From: Oligoflexia bacterium
Lineage (GTDB): Bacteria; Bdellovibrionota; UBA1018
Length of the DNA stretch: 64,000 nt
Reading direction: 5' to 3'
NCBI GenBank assembly: GCA_903895855.1
Contig: CAITVN010000210.1
Span: 1-64,000, forward strand
Each line of letters starts with the position of its first letter. Positions within the stretch are counted from its first letter, which is position 1. The position numbers were made by a program, and so were the translations under genes. This document shows, one piece after another, positions 50,011 through 58,632 of the stretch. Below the pieces are notes generated by a model that was not told the origin of the DNA, made no database searches, and saw only the letters and a program-made list of their open reading frames with translations.

Positions 50011-51240
50011 ATGAATTTGCCAATTTTCTCAATCGGTTTTCGGCCCTTCTTTTTTCTTTCGGTGATGTTTTCACTTATTAGCATGCTTGTTTGGTTAGGA
50101 TTTCTTGAAGGACAATTAACGATCCAGCCGATATTTTTAAGTCCAACTCTCTGGCACGCTCACGAACTCAGTTTTGGCTGGGCCGTCGGAATTGTGGCTG
50201 GCTTTTTACTCACGGCCATTCAAAACTGGACAGGCATCAAAGCCATACAGGGCTCAAAGTTAGCGTTAATTGTTTCTATTTGGTTTACTGCGAGAGTCTT
50301 ATTTTTGCTCTCGGTACTTTCTCCTAGTTTGGCCCCACTCGGTCAAGTTGCAATCGTGGCTGATCTGTTGTTTTTACCCATTGTCGGACTCTTTTTGATT
50401 CCGTACTTCAAAGACCCTGAGTTAAAGATCGAACGCTTATTTTATGTTTTTTTCATACTGATTACCCTCGGCAATGCGCTCACTTATTTTTCGCAAGACA
50501 TCGACCAAGCCTGGCTCGGAATTTATCTGTGTTTATACACCCTCGTTTCGATAGTTTTATTTATTGGTGGCCGCGTGATTCCATTTTTCACAGAAGGCAC
50601 TCTCACAAAATCTCAGCCTGTGACTTACCCTTGGGTTGAAAACGGTGTTTTCATATCGAGCACGCTTTTTTTTCTTTTGAGCCTGAGTGCGCGGGCAGCT
50701 AAGATTCACATGGGCATGAGTGAGCTCGGTACGCCTTTTTTCAAGATCAGCGTGTGCGTTCTTGGATTGGTCGCTTTTGGTTTTAACCTAAAGAGGCTTT
50801 CGGGTTGGTTTGTGAAACGAATCATCAAAGTGCCCCTACTTTGGATTTTGCACTTCGGGTACCTTACCCTAACTTCAGGATTTTTACTCTCAAGCCTAAC
50901 AAGCTACGATTACTTACCCCAGGCCATCGCCACCCATGCATTTACTCTAGGAGCTCTCGGGCTGATTATTATCGGCATGATCAGCCGGGTATCGCTTGGT
51001 CATACTGGGCGCAGACTTTACCCCACGAAACTCACGGTCGTTTCTTTTGTTACCATGGGCTTAGCGTTCATTTCTCGTGTTCTTGTGCCCGCAACGTTTC
51101 CGGCCACGGTTACCCTCGCCACTTACCGTTTGAGCGGTTTGTTTTGGATTTTATCGATGATTTTATTTCTGACTCAATTTTCGCGCATTCTTTTTACAGC
51201 CAGACCAAAACCAAAGACGATTCCGATCACGATGACGTAA
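50011..51240 (+). CDS. nnrS: NnrS family membrane protein
   Basis: About 409 residues with roughly twelve hydrophobic spans. NnrS signature segments are GFRPFFFLS at the N-terminus, WHAHELSFGWAVGIVAGFLL near residue 45 and GGRVIPFFTEGT near 190. NnrS is a haem- and copper-containing membrane protein linked to tolerance of nitric oxide. ATG 50011 is chosen because it sits just before the conserved start; the frame also has TTG 49975. No nitric-oxide reductase gene is in the window, and no FNR-type site was found directly upstream. Confidence 0.88.
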   Translation: MNLPIFSIGFRPFFFLSVMFSLISMLVWLGFLEGQLTIQPIFLSPTLWHAHELSFGWAVGIVAGFLLTAIQNWTGIKAIQGSKLALIVSIWFTARVLFLLSVLSPSLAPLGQVAIVADLLFLPIVGLFLIPYFKDPELKIERLFYVFFILITLGNALTYFSQDIDQAWLGIYLCLYTLVSIVLFIGGRVIPFFTEGTLTKSQPVTYPWVENGVFISSTLFFLLSLSARAAKIHMGMSELGTPFFKISVCVLGLVAFGFNLKRLSGWFVKRIIKVPLLWILHFGYLTLTSGFLLSSLTSYDYLPQAIATHAFTLGALGLIIIGMISRVSLGHTGRRLYPTKLTVVSFVTMGLAFISRVLVPATFPATVTLATYRLSGLFWILSMILFLTQFSRILFTARPKPKTIPITMT

Positions 51241-51272
51241 AAACTGATTGGGGCTTCATTTTTTGGGTATTC

Positions 51273-52529
51273 TTACTCAGACTTATTCAAAACGGGTCTT
51301 TGGTGAACCAGAACCGCCGAAACTTTCGAGATCAAGAAAAAAGCCGCCACTGACACAGTTGACGCAACAAGTCCAGATACGCCGAAGTGAAGCAACCTAC
51401 CCGATTCGGCTTTTTGAACGATCAACCCCGCTAAGAGCGAAGCTACGCCAGCGCCAATCTGCTGAAGCGATGAATTTAGACTCAAGAAAGAGCCACGCCT
51501 AACGGGATCAACCGCTGAAGTGAGAATTGCTAGAAAAGGAACCATCCGGCCGTTCACAATCACAAAAAAAGCAGTTGTTACGAGCAAAATGAGCCAAGTC
51601 GGAGACTCGGGCAAATGGGTAATCGCCAAAATCGGAGCAATCGATGCTAAGGCCATCAAGCGAAACACCCGATGCCTTCCGACTTTGTCGGCCCAGCGAC
51701 CGACAATCGGACTTGTAAACACCGTGACTCCGCCGCCACATAAATAAACAAAAGGTAAATATCGCTCTTGAAGCCCAGCATTAAAAACCAGCGATGGCCC
51801 CAGAAAGGGAATGATCATGAACTGCCCGAGCATCATCAGCACCATGATCGTGAGGGCACTTCGGGTGTTCGACTCTACCAGTAACGTGCCTAACGCCTTG
51901 AGTGAAGCGGTGACTGAAAATCGAAGTTTTGAAGCCAAATGAGATTTCAATTCAGGCACTTCTTTGATGATTCCAAGCCAAACTACGAATGAAATCAGCG
52001 ACAAAAAGCCAAACGGAGCGTTCCAAGTGAAGTGATCAGCAAGCAGCAAACCGAAAGGAACTCCAAACACAGCGGCAAGAGAAAATCCCGCCATCACCAT
52101 TCCGGTTGCGCGGGCGCGGCGCTCATGGGTTACCGCATCACCCACGATCATCAAAATCAAAGTCCCAATCTGGCCACCAAAAAAACCAGCAAAGACACGC
52201 GCTAATCCCAATTGAAAAAATCCTTCAACGACGAAACACCCCACCGTTGAAATCAAGAAGCCCAGATAAAGCCAAATCAACGCTGAGCGTCTACCCACTC
52301 GGTCGAGCCAAAAACTGCCCAGAAAACTCGATAGTCCCGCAGAAATCGTGTACCCCGAAACCAATAAGCTAAATTTTTGAGGCGAAATTTCAAAGAGTCG
52401 CATGAGTTTTGGACCCAGAGGCATGAGAATCATGAAATCCATGACATGCGTGAACTGTATAAGCGCCAGCAGTAAAATCAGGCGGCGTTCGGCTCCGAGT
52501 AATTTAACCTCTTTTGCCAGTGTTGTCAT
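51273..52529 (-). CDS. MFS transporter
   Basis: The 418-residue protein has about twelve membrane spans. The family loop motif between spans 2 and 3 reads WLDRVGRRSALI (about 73), with a matching RWADKVGRHRVF (about 255) in the second half. It resembles the drug/metabolite efflux group, with a HVMDFMILMPLGP first span. The substrate is unknown. It converges on nnrS with a 32-base gap and is divergent from a lipoprotein gene. Confidence 0.92.
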   Translation of the reverse strand: MTTLAKEVKLLGAERRLILLLALIQFTHVMDFMILMPLGPKLMRLFEISPQKFSLLVSGYTISAGLSSFLGSFWLDRVGRRSALIWLYLGFLISTVGCFVVEGFFQLGLARVFAGFFGGQIGTLILMIVGDAVTHERRARATGMVMAGFSLAAVFGVPFGLLLADHFTWNAPFGFLSLISFVVWLGIIKEVPELKSHLASKLRFSVTASLKALGTLLVESNTRSALTIMVLMMLGQFMIIPFLGPSLVFNAGLQERYLPFVYLCGGGVTVFTSPIVGRWADKVGRHRVFRLMALASIAPILAITHLPESPTWLILLVTTAFFVIVNGRMVPFLAILTSAVDPVRRGSFLSLNSSLQQIGAGVASLLAGLIVQKAESGRLLHFGVSGLVASTVSVAAFFLISKVSAVLVHQRPVLNKSE

Positions 52530-52664
52530 TGCGGGCTCCCATCAAAATTGCTGCAAAATCTCGACAAAGAATCTCCTAGCGAATTTGCTCAAAATCAGAT
52601 AATTCCGAAAGCAATCGAAGACGGTTTTGCCTTAATGCAAAACTACAAATAACACAATTGTCGA

Positions 52665-52691
52665 GCTTAGCGACTCTTTTAGACGCTAAGC
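52665..52691 (+). promoter_or_regulatory. 5'-leader hairpin upstream of lipoprotein gene
   Basis: GCTTAGCG and CGCTAAGC form a perfect 8-pair stem around an 11-base loop, ending just before the GAGGAAGG ribosome site of the next gene. It could protect the message or control translation. Confidence 0.5.
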
Positions 52692-52711
52692 CTTTGAATG
52701 AGGAAGGTACC

Positions 52712-53725
52712 ATGAAAGCACTCCCTGTTTTAGCGATCCTAGTGATTGCAGCCCTAACCACCACTGGATGTGGTAAGTCATACAAGAAACTCACTGACGA
52801 GCAAAAAGCCCAAGTCAAAGAAAGCATGTCGAGCATGGGCAGGACCGTGACCGCTGTTCAGTCTCGCGGCAATGCTAACGGTTTGAGAGAGCTCAATCTT
52901 TTGAACGCCCGTTCGGTTTTACTCGCCGGTAACGAGAGCATTGCGTCTCCGAAAGTGGTTCCGACGAATACCCCTGCGGCGACGTCAACCTCAACACCAG
53001 TTGAGAGCGATGACACCTCTGAAAAAATGTCAGAAGAATTCAAATCAGTTGAAGGCGCTTGTGATGTTAACGTCTCAACTTCGTCAATGGCTCAAGCGTC
53101 AAGCGCTTCAGCTAGCGGCGTTGGCTCACTAGACCTTAAAGTGACAGCTACCGGCGATGCTTGCCCTGCCACCATGGACTTCAGCGTCAAGGGTTCTTCA
53201 TCTTCTGACCAAAAAGCTGATATTTCTTTCATTTGGAAATATGAAGTGAAGAAAGACACTTTCAGAAAACTCAACGACATCGACAAAGTCGACGTCAAAG
53301 GTTCTGTCTCTGCTGAGTTGCCAGATCCAAAGGCATTGGCGAGCGCATCTAAAGACGCCAGTGCTACCACCCAAGAAGGAAAGCTCAAGGCTGATTTGTC
53401 TGGCACGATTCACTCTCAGAAAAACGGCGATCTCAAGTTTGCTATTTCTGGCGACTTCTCAGGCTCGCGTGATGGCAAAACTGGCGAAAGCAAAGCCAGC
53501 GGAACCATGGCAATGACTTTAGATTACAACGATTTCGGTGCCGAATTCAAAGTTAAATTTGACGACAAGAAAGTCGAATACTTCTTGAACAACGAAAAAT
53601 CGAGCAAAGAAGAATTCACTGAATACCTGAAGAAATTTCCTTTCTTCAACACAGTAGAAAATTCGATTCCTGAGTCTGACATTTCACAAGCTCAAGCACC
53701 CTCGGTGAGCGGTTCAGCTAACTAA
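52712..53725 (+). CDS. lipoprotein of unknown function
   Basis: ATG 52712 has GAGGAAGG directly upstream and gives a lipoprotein signal ending TTTG-C; the longer open frame begins inside the leader hairpin. The mature part of about 318 residues has a helical, Lys/Ser-rich start and a Thr/Ser/Pro linker (about 75-100). A large beta-rich domain with two Cys (EGACDV and GDACPA) follows. No family is recognised. The strong ribosome site, leader hairpin and strong terminator suggest a highly expressed gene in its own transcription unit. Confidence 0.78.
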   Translation: MKALPVLAILVIAALTTTGCGKSYKKLTDEQKAQVKESMSSMGRTVTAVQSRGNANGLRELNLLNARSVLLAGNESIASPKVVPTNTPAATSTSTPVESDDTSEKMSEEFKSVEGACDVNVSTSSMAQASSASASGVGSLDLKVTATGDACPATMDFSVKGSSSSDQKADISFIWKYEVKKDTFRKLNDIDKVDVKGSVSAELPDPKALASASKDASATTQEGKLKADLSGTIHSQKNGDLKFAISGDFSGSRDGKTGESKASGTMAMTLDYNDFGAEFKVKFDDKKVEYFLNNEKSSKEEFTEYLKKFPFFNTVENSIPESDISQAQAPSVSGSAN

Positions 53726-53762
53726 GCGTTTTTGACGATTAGTGAAATAATAGAAATTAGAG

Positions 53763-53796
53763 ACGGAGGAATGGCAACATTCCTCCGTTTTTTTTT
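53763..53796 (+). terminator. strong intrinsic terminator
   Basis: ACGGAGGAATG and CATTCCTCCGT form an 11-pair stem with a GCAA loop, followed by a run of T residues to 53796. It lies 38 bases after the lipoprotein stop and ends that transcript. Confidence 0.95.
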
Positions 53797-53945
53797 GGCT
53801 GGAGATGCACATTTAGAAAGGCGAATCTGCGAACTGTCGAAAAACGGACGTTAGTGGCGTGACGCAGCCAACGTTCGAGGGGTAACGTGCGAAAAAAGAC
53901 GGTTCCCAGAAAATCCGCGAGGCAGGCCCCCAAGAAAACTTAGAA

Positions 53946-53959
53946 TTGATGTCGATCAA
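53946..53959 (+). promoter_or_regulatory. perfect FNR/CRP-family box
   Basis: TTGATGTCGATCAA matches the FNR consensus TTGAT-N4-ATCAA at every fixed position. A TTGACA element (53964-53969) follows directly, and the HAMP gene starts 125 bases further on. FNR-type regulators respond to oxygen or nitric oxide. The site is in the 358-bp gap 53726-54083, which also holds the terminator and a GGGGC-TTC-GCCCC hairpin near 54014. Confidence 0.6.
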
Positions 53960-54068
53960 ATATTTGACACACCTTAAAGGTAAACCTGACTAGGCAAATA
54001 ACACCGCTCAAAACGGGGCTTCGCCCCCGAGGCTTCAATACGGGCCCCTCAAAATTCTACTCATAAAA

Positions 54069-54076
54069 GCCGATAC
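54069..54076 (+). promoter_or_regulatory. sigma-28-like -10 element before HAMP gene
   Basis: GCCGATAC (54069-54076) differs from the FliA -10 consensus GCCGATAA by one base. CAAA lies exactly 15 bases upstream, where TAAA is expected. The predicted transcript start is at about 54083, next to the GTG start. The spacing is good but chance is possible. Confidence 0.35.
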
Positions 54077-54083
54077 GGATACT

Positions 54084-54557
54084 GTGAACGAACCACAAAT
54101 TCAAAAATCGCGCTCATTCAAAAAGCTTCTTATCTACCCGCGTTTTCAGTTACCACTGATATTAGGGCAACTAGGAACCCTCACCTTAGTTTTTTTTGCC
54201 ATAGGCATACAACACTTTCGCTCATTCAATCAGATGAGATCTCTTGGGCAGTCGATTCAGCTGCCGCCGAGTCACATTTTTTTTGAATACCTAAACTACC
54301 TTTCAAAAACAAGCTGGTCTTATGCCATGATTGGTTTCTTAGGTTCAGCAATCGTCAGTACGGCCCTAAGTTTATGGATCTCACATAAAATTGCAGGCCC
54401 GCTGGTTCGCATGAAACGCGAGCTGAATCAGATGATCGAAACCGGAGAGTTTAAACCCATTCACTTTCGAAAACACGATCATTTTCTTGAATTGCCTGAC
54501 TTACTCAACCGAGCACTCTCAAAGGTCACTCAAAACACCTACAAGAAAGGAGCCTAA
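54084..54557 (+). CDS. two-span membrane protein with HAMP domain only
   Basis: The 157-residue product starts at GTG 54084, with GGAT just upstream and no other start in reach. Two membrane spans (about 25-45 and 80-100) enclose a short periplasmic loop. After the second span a HAMP-type linker reads SHKIAGPLVRMKRELNQM and LPDLLNRAL. No kinase, cyclase or methyl-accepting domain follows, so it is a HAMP-only protein that may relay a signal to a separate partner. It is followed within six bases by a small exported protein gene. Confidence 0.78.
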   Translation: MNEPQIQKSRSFKKLLIYPRFQLPLILGQLGTLTLVFFAIGIQHFRSFNQMRSLGQSIQLPPSHIFFEYLNYLSKTSWSYAMIGFLGSAIVSTALSLWISHKIAGPLVRMKRELNQMIETGEFKPIHFRKHDHFLELPDLLNRALSKVTQNTYKKGA

Positions 54558-54563
54558 TCAGAG

Positions 54564-54836
54564 ATGAAAACGAATCCATTGTTTTTACAAGTTCTGCTCA
54601 TGGGGTTACCTCTCTTGCTAGGGGCAATCACATCTTTGGCAGATGCCCCCGTCACTTCGCCAAATACCTTTCAAAACCCCTCTCAAGGGCGCGAGCAAAC
54701 CGCTCGTTTTGCGGGCGCTCTCGCCCACGTTGGCGATTGTAATAGTTTGACTTCTGTCGAAGCGAAGCTCAAGTGCGTACTTAAAGCCGATGCCTTAGGG
54801 AGCGAAACTGAACTCATTGAGATACTTTTTGATTGA
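54564..54836 (+). CDS. small exported protein
   Basis: The 90-residue product has a signal peptide cut near SLA-DA, leaving about 60 residues. These include two Cys (GDCNSL and KCVLK) that could form one disulfide. A helical C-terminus follows. AGGAGCC lies upstream of the ATG, inside the end of the HAMP gene. I recognise no family. The tight spacing suggests it works with the HAMP membrane protein, perhaps as a periplasmic ligand or subunit. Confidence 0.65.
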   Translation: MKTNPLFLQVLLMGLPLLLGAITSLADAPVTSPNTFQNPSQGREQTARFAGALAHVGDCNSLTSVEAKLKCVLKADALGSETELIEILFD

Positions 54837-54868
54837 TTTGAATTTTACTTTTTTTAGGAGCACTTCAT

Positions 54869-55441
54869 ATGATTGACCATTTAAAATATTTTTTGATCAT
54901 CTTTGCTGCGATTCAGAGCTGTTTTCTAGTGATTTCACCCCAAATTACCTTTGCTTCGCAAGACATCGACCACAAAGCTCTCGAACAATACCCCAAAGAT
55001 TTTGTCGAAAGCGTGCAAGGTGGAAATATTTTTCGGACCGGTAAAATGTTGCGCGAAGATGGGCAGAGTTTTAGTTTTGACGAACTCACCTCGGTTGAGC
55101 GCTACGGCAACAACGTAGAAAACCCCAACTACGAAGGCGAGGGGTTTTCGATTTCGGGTAGTTTACAGACGAATTCGAAACCCACTACCCTTTACCTTTC
55201 TTCGAAGGCAAAAGGCGCCGCCGGGCGTATCTCAGAGTGTTTGAAATTTGCTTCGCTGGCACTCTCTAACTCTGCCAAGTGGCGGTTCACGTTGCGAGTG
55301 TTTCCCGCTCAGTCGCTCACACCTACGCCTAACGATGGCACTAACAAAGAACAACCGATTTACATCAAACTAGATAACCGCGAAGAGATCTTTAGCTGCG
55401 CGATTGAAGTAAAGCCGCTGCAGATCAATCCCCAAAATTAA
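54869..55441 (+). CDS. exported protein of unknown function
   Basis: The 190-residue product has a signal peptide cut near TFA-SQ and a mature domain of mixed alpha/beta pattern with two Cys (SECLKF and FSCAIE). TTTAGGAG lies upstream of the ATG. No family is recognised. It is the third gene of the unit with the HAMP protein and converges on the glycosyltransferase gene with a six-base gap. Confidence 0.68.
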   Translation: MIDHLKYFLIIFAAIQSCFLVISPQITFASQDIDHKALEQYPKDFVESVQGGNIFRTGKMLREDGQSFSFDELTSVERYGNNVENPNYEGEGFSISGSLQTNSKPTTLYLSSKAKGAAGRISECLKFASLALSNSAKWRFTLRVFPAQSLTPTPNDGTNKEQPIYIKLDNREEIFSCAIEVKPLQINPQN

Positions 55442-55447
55442 GAAATT

Positions 55448-56341
55448 TTACGACCGACCCATTGGGCGTTCATTCGAAGCCCCTGGTTTCACGCTTTGTT
55501 CGAGCCACTGGTACCGTCGGGCAATTTCATCTCGATTTTTTGTGTATAATACCTGCGTGTGAAATTGATTTTCTTGATCGGCCTGACTCAGTCCGTGACG
55601 AATTTCAGTATCTGTCACTCGTCCGAGTTTTACCCCCGCCAAAATCGCGCGCATGCTAAAATCGACATCTTCATAATAAGTGTGTAGCGACTCGTCCCAA
55701 GCACCCACAACATTGATCGTTCTTCGGTGAACCCAAAATGCCGATCCCGGAACAATGAACATGAATCGTTCTGATTCGCTTTTGCCACCATAATTCAAAA
55801 CATTTTTTTCGCGCAGGTGAACGATTTTCTTGTGTGAAGGACTGTACAAAGCCCCCCAAGAATCAATCGTATCTACCCAACCGGGTGAATCACTGGGTAC
55901 ATTCCGCAGTTTCTTCGTCTTCCAAACTTTTGGCGCATAAAGGCCAGGATTTGTGGGCTCCCCCCCCAATGTCATGATCTCTGAGCCTTCACTCAAAAAG
56001 AGTACCCAGTCCCAAGGCGACTCATAATCGAAGAGTTTTGGCTGCTCAGTCACTCGACCACGAAAGTCTCTGGTCGATTCGTCTAACCATCCGATTGCGC
56101 TAAAAAGGGCGTTAATTCCGGCAGTCACACCTCGATTTTCACGAACCCACACATGGTGAATGGCCGGAAATAACTGTTTTAGCATGAGACAGTCTGCATC
56201 GGTTGATCCGTTGTGAACCAAGACAATGTTTGCCCCCTCAGACCACTCTAGAGCCGATCGAACCGACTTGATCGTTGCTTCAACGTCGTTATCGCTCAAT
56301 ATACCAACAGCAGATCGAGAGGTTTTTTCTACCCTGCTCAT
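55448..56341 (-). CDS. GT2-type glycosyltransferase
   Basis: The 297-residue protein resembles family 2 glycosyltransferases of the rhamnosyl/glycosyl transferase kind. A nucleotide-sugar fold includes LVHNGSTDADC (about 40), RENRGVTAGIN (about 66) and a YEDVDFSMRA block (about 223) that is normally at the acceptor site. The ATG overlaps the rocD stop as ATGA, so it is translated with rocD; a further upstream start would lie inside rocD. A link between sugar transfer and arginine catabolism is not obvious. Donor and acceptor are unknown. Confidence 0.8.
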   Translation of the reverse strand: MSRVEKTSRSAVGILSDNDVEATIKSVRSALEWSEGANIVLVHNGSTDADCLMLKQLFPAIHHVWVRENRGVTAGINALFSAIGWLDESTRDFRGRVTEQPKLFDYESPWDWVLFLSEGSEIMTLGGEPTNPGLYAPKVWKTKKLRNVPSDSPGWVDTIDSWGALYSPSHKKIVHLREKNVLNYGGKSESERFMFIVPGSAFWVHRRTINVVGAWDESLHTYYEDVDFSMRAILAGVKLGRVTDTEIRHGLSQADQENQFHTQVLYTKNRDEIARRYQWLEQSVKPGASNERPMGRS

Positions 56342-57543
56342 GTCTGCAATACCTGATTTAAACAAGAGACTAAGAAATCAAGCTGCTCACGATTGATCAC
56401 TAACGGCGGCGCGATACGAATCGTTTGGCCATGCGTTTCTTTAGCGAGTACCCCGAGCTTCATGAGCTTTTCACAAAAGGGCCGAGCACTGCCCGATATT
56501 TTTTTGATCTCAATGCCTACCATCAATCCGCGAGCTCGCACTTCTAAAACGTGATCAGAGCGAATGGCTTGAATTTTCTCAAAAAGGTAGGCACCCATTT
56601 CACGAGAGCGCTCAGCTAAATTCTCATCTACCAAAACATCAAGGGCCGCTTGGCCAATTGCGGCGGCTAGAGGGTTGCCACCAAAGGTTGAGCCATGATC
56701 TCCGGGTTTGAAAACCCCCATCACCTCTTTTGAGGAAACCATCACAGAAATCGGATACATCCCACCGCTTAATGCTTTACCGAGAATGAGAACATCAGGC
56801 TTCGCATTTTGCTCGTGCTGGTAGGCGAACATTTTTCCGGTTCTACCTAACCCTGTTTGAATTTCGTCGAACATCAAAAGCACACGATTTTTTGTACACA
56901 ACTCGCGCGCGCGAGTTAAGAATCCAGAGGGTGGAATTTGGATGCCGGCTTCACCTTGAATCGGTTCCATCAAAAAGGCTACCGTGTTGGGCGTGATCGC
57001 TTTTTCTAAGTCTTGAATGTTTCCAAACTCGATGGTGCGAAAGCCAGGAAGAAAAGGACCAAATCCCTCTCGGTATTGTTTTTCGGTTGAAAAACTAACT
57101 AGGCCCATCGTTCGACCATGAAAGTTGCCGCTACAAACGATGATTTCAGCCTTATCTTCAGCAACTTTTTTTACCTGGTAGCCCCATTTTCTCGCTGCCT
57201 TAATTGCAGTCTCAACGGCCTCAGCGCCGCTATTCATCGGCAAAGTCATTTCCATTTCGGTGACTTCACACACTTTTTTTAGAAAACCACCAATTTGATC
57301 ATTGTGAAAAGCTCTCGAGGTGAGAGTGACCCTGCCCATTTGTTCAATCATGGCTTTCAAAATACGCGGGTGACGATGACCTTGATTGACCGCTGAATAC
57401 GCGGCCAAGCAATCCAGGTAACGATTGCCTTCGGTGTCCCACATGTAAACGCCGTCAGCTCTTGTCACAACCATCGGCAGTGGATTGTAATTATTTGCGC
57501 CGTAGGTGACCGAATCTGCAATCGCTGAATTTGTCGTAACCAT
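56338..57543 (-). CDS. rocD: ornithine aminotransferase
   Basis: The 401-residue PLP enzyme transfers the delta-amino group of ornithine to 2-oxoglutarate, giving glutamate semialdehyde. Typical class III aminotransferase segments are NFHGRTMGLVSFS (about 140), MFDEIQTGLGRTG (about 222) and LGKALSGGMYP with the PLP lysine (about 250). The start YGANNYNPLPMV closely resembles ornithine aminotransferases. It follows the arginase gene by 26 bases, so the two steps arginine to ornithine to semialdehyde are encoded together. Confidence 0.94.
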   Translation of the reverse strand: MVTTNSAIADSVTYGANNYNPLPMVVTRADGVYMWDTEGNRYLDCLAAYSAVNQGHRHPRILKAMIEQMGRVTLTSRAFHNDQIGGFLKKVCEVTEMEMTLPMNSGAEAVETAIKAARKWGYQVKKVAEDKAEIIVCSGNFHGRTMGLVSFSTEKQYREGFGPFLPGFRTIEFGNIQDLEKAITPNTVAFLMEPIQGEAGIQIPPSGFLTRARELCTKNRVLLMFDEIQTGLGRTGKMFAYQHEQNAKPDVLILGKALSGGMYPISVMVSSKEVMGVFKPGDHGSTFGGNPLAAAIGQAALDVLVDENLAERSREMGAYLFEKIQAIRSDHVLEVRARGLMVGIEIKKISGSARPFCEKLMKLGVLAKETHGQTIRIAPPLVINREQLDFLVSCLNQVLQT

Positions 57544-57569
57544 TTGCCTGCCCCTTTTAAATTCGATTC

Positions 57570-58532
57570 TTAAACAAAATCCTTCACTGGGTTTCTCGAG
57601 AGAATTTGCTTGCCGAATAAACTTTCTACCAACTCAACTGCTAACTCTGCCGTTCGATTGTGCACGTCAAACGCCGGGTTCAACTCAACCACATCAAGTG
57701 ATCTCATCAACCCAGAGTCGTGAATCATTTCCATCACCAGCTGGGCTTCTCGGTAGTTAGGCCCACCTAGCACGGTCGTGGCAACCCCCGGAGCAATCGC
57801 GGGATCTAAGAAATCAACATCAAAACTCACATGCAAGTGGGTGTCTGGTCTTGAAGCAAACTGAATGGCCTTATCGACAATCGAGCGCATGCCGATTTCG
57901 TCGACTTGTCGCATATCGTACACAGTGACACCGCTCTGAACGACTTTAATTTTTTCAATCGCATCAACTGATCGAATGCCAATTTGAATCACATGCGATG
58001 GATCAATCATCGGCGTCACCTCGCCAATTGAAAGCAAGCGCGAGTGACCATGGCCGCAAGCCACCGCCACGGGCATTCCATGAATGTTGCCGCTAGGTGA
58101 AGAATCGGGCGTATTGAAATCAGCGTGTGCGTCTAACCAAAACACCACTAGACGTTTCTTTTTTTCACGACAGAAGCGCGAAACTGCGGCAATTGAACCA
58201 ATCGCCAGGCTGTGATCGCCGCCCAACATCACCGGAATGTCTCCGGCATTGAGCGAGTTATAAATCGCATCGCGAGCGTGTTCGCACCACACGGCAGTTT
58301 CTTCTAAGTGGCGATAACCTTCTTTTGAAACACTCATCGGATTCACGGGGCCAGCTAAATTTCCTCTATCAAAAACTTCGTGACCAAGGCTTCGAAGCGC
58401 TTGCTCTAAGCCTGCAACCCTCAGCGCCTCTGGACCCATTGACCCACCACGGTGGCTAGCACCGACATCAGTTGGCACTCCGATTAACGAAACCCTACTC
58501 TTTGTTTTCGGTTGAGTTGAACTAGTTGTCAT
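57570..58532 (-). CDS. rocF: arginase
   Basis: The 320-residue ureohydrolase has the manganese ligands GGDHS (about 110), DAHADFNTP (about 135) and SFDVDFLDP (about 232). The GVATTVLGGPNYREA region matches arginases rather than agmatinases. It splits arginine to ornithine and urea. No urease or urea amidolyase is in the window. Its ribosome site (CCTGAGG) lies in the arm of a 16-bp palindrome. It begins 100 bases after udk, so it may have its own promoter. Confidence 0.94.
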   Translation of the reverse strand: MTTSSTQPKTKSRVSLIGVPTDVGASHRGGSMGPEALRVAGLEQALRSLGHEVFDRGNLAGPVNPMSVSKEGYRHLEETAVWCEHARDAIYNSLNAGDIPVMLGGDHSLAIGSIAAVSRFCREKKKRLVVFWLDAHADFNTPDSSPSGNIHGMPVAVACGHGHSRLLSIGEVTPMIDPSHVIQIGIRSVDAIEKIKVVQSGVTVYDMRQVDEIGMRSIVDKAIQFASRPDTHLHVSFDVDFLDPAIAPGVATTVLGGPNYREAQLVMEMIHDSGLMRSLDVVELNPAFDVHNRTAELAVELVESLFGKQILSRNPVKDFV

Positions 58533-58538
58533 GATGAC

Positions 58539-58554
58539 CTCAGGCTAGCCTGAG
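58539..58554 (-). promoter_or_regulatory. palindrome containing the rocF ribosome site
   Basis: CTCAGGCTAGCCTGAG is a perfect 16-bp palindrome ending seven bases before the rocF start. As RNA it could form a six-pair stem with a CTAG loop that hides the GAGG ribosome site. As DNA it could be an operator. A second dyad, CACAAC-N7-GTTGTG, lies at 58566-58584. Confidence 0.5.
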
Positions 58555-58632
58555 TTTCAAGGCCGCACAACAGCAAAGGTTGTGATTTCTTAACATCCCA
58601 AGTCAAAAACACAGCTATTCAATGACTGAATA

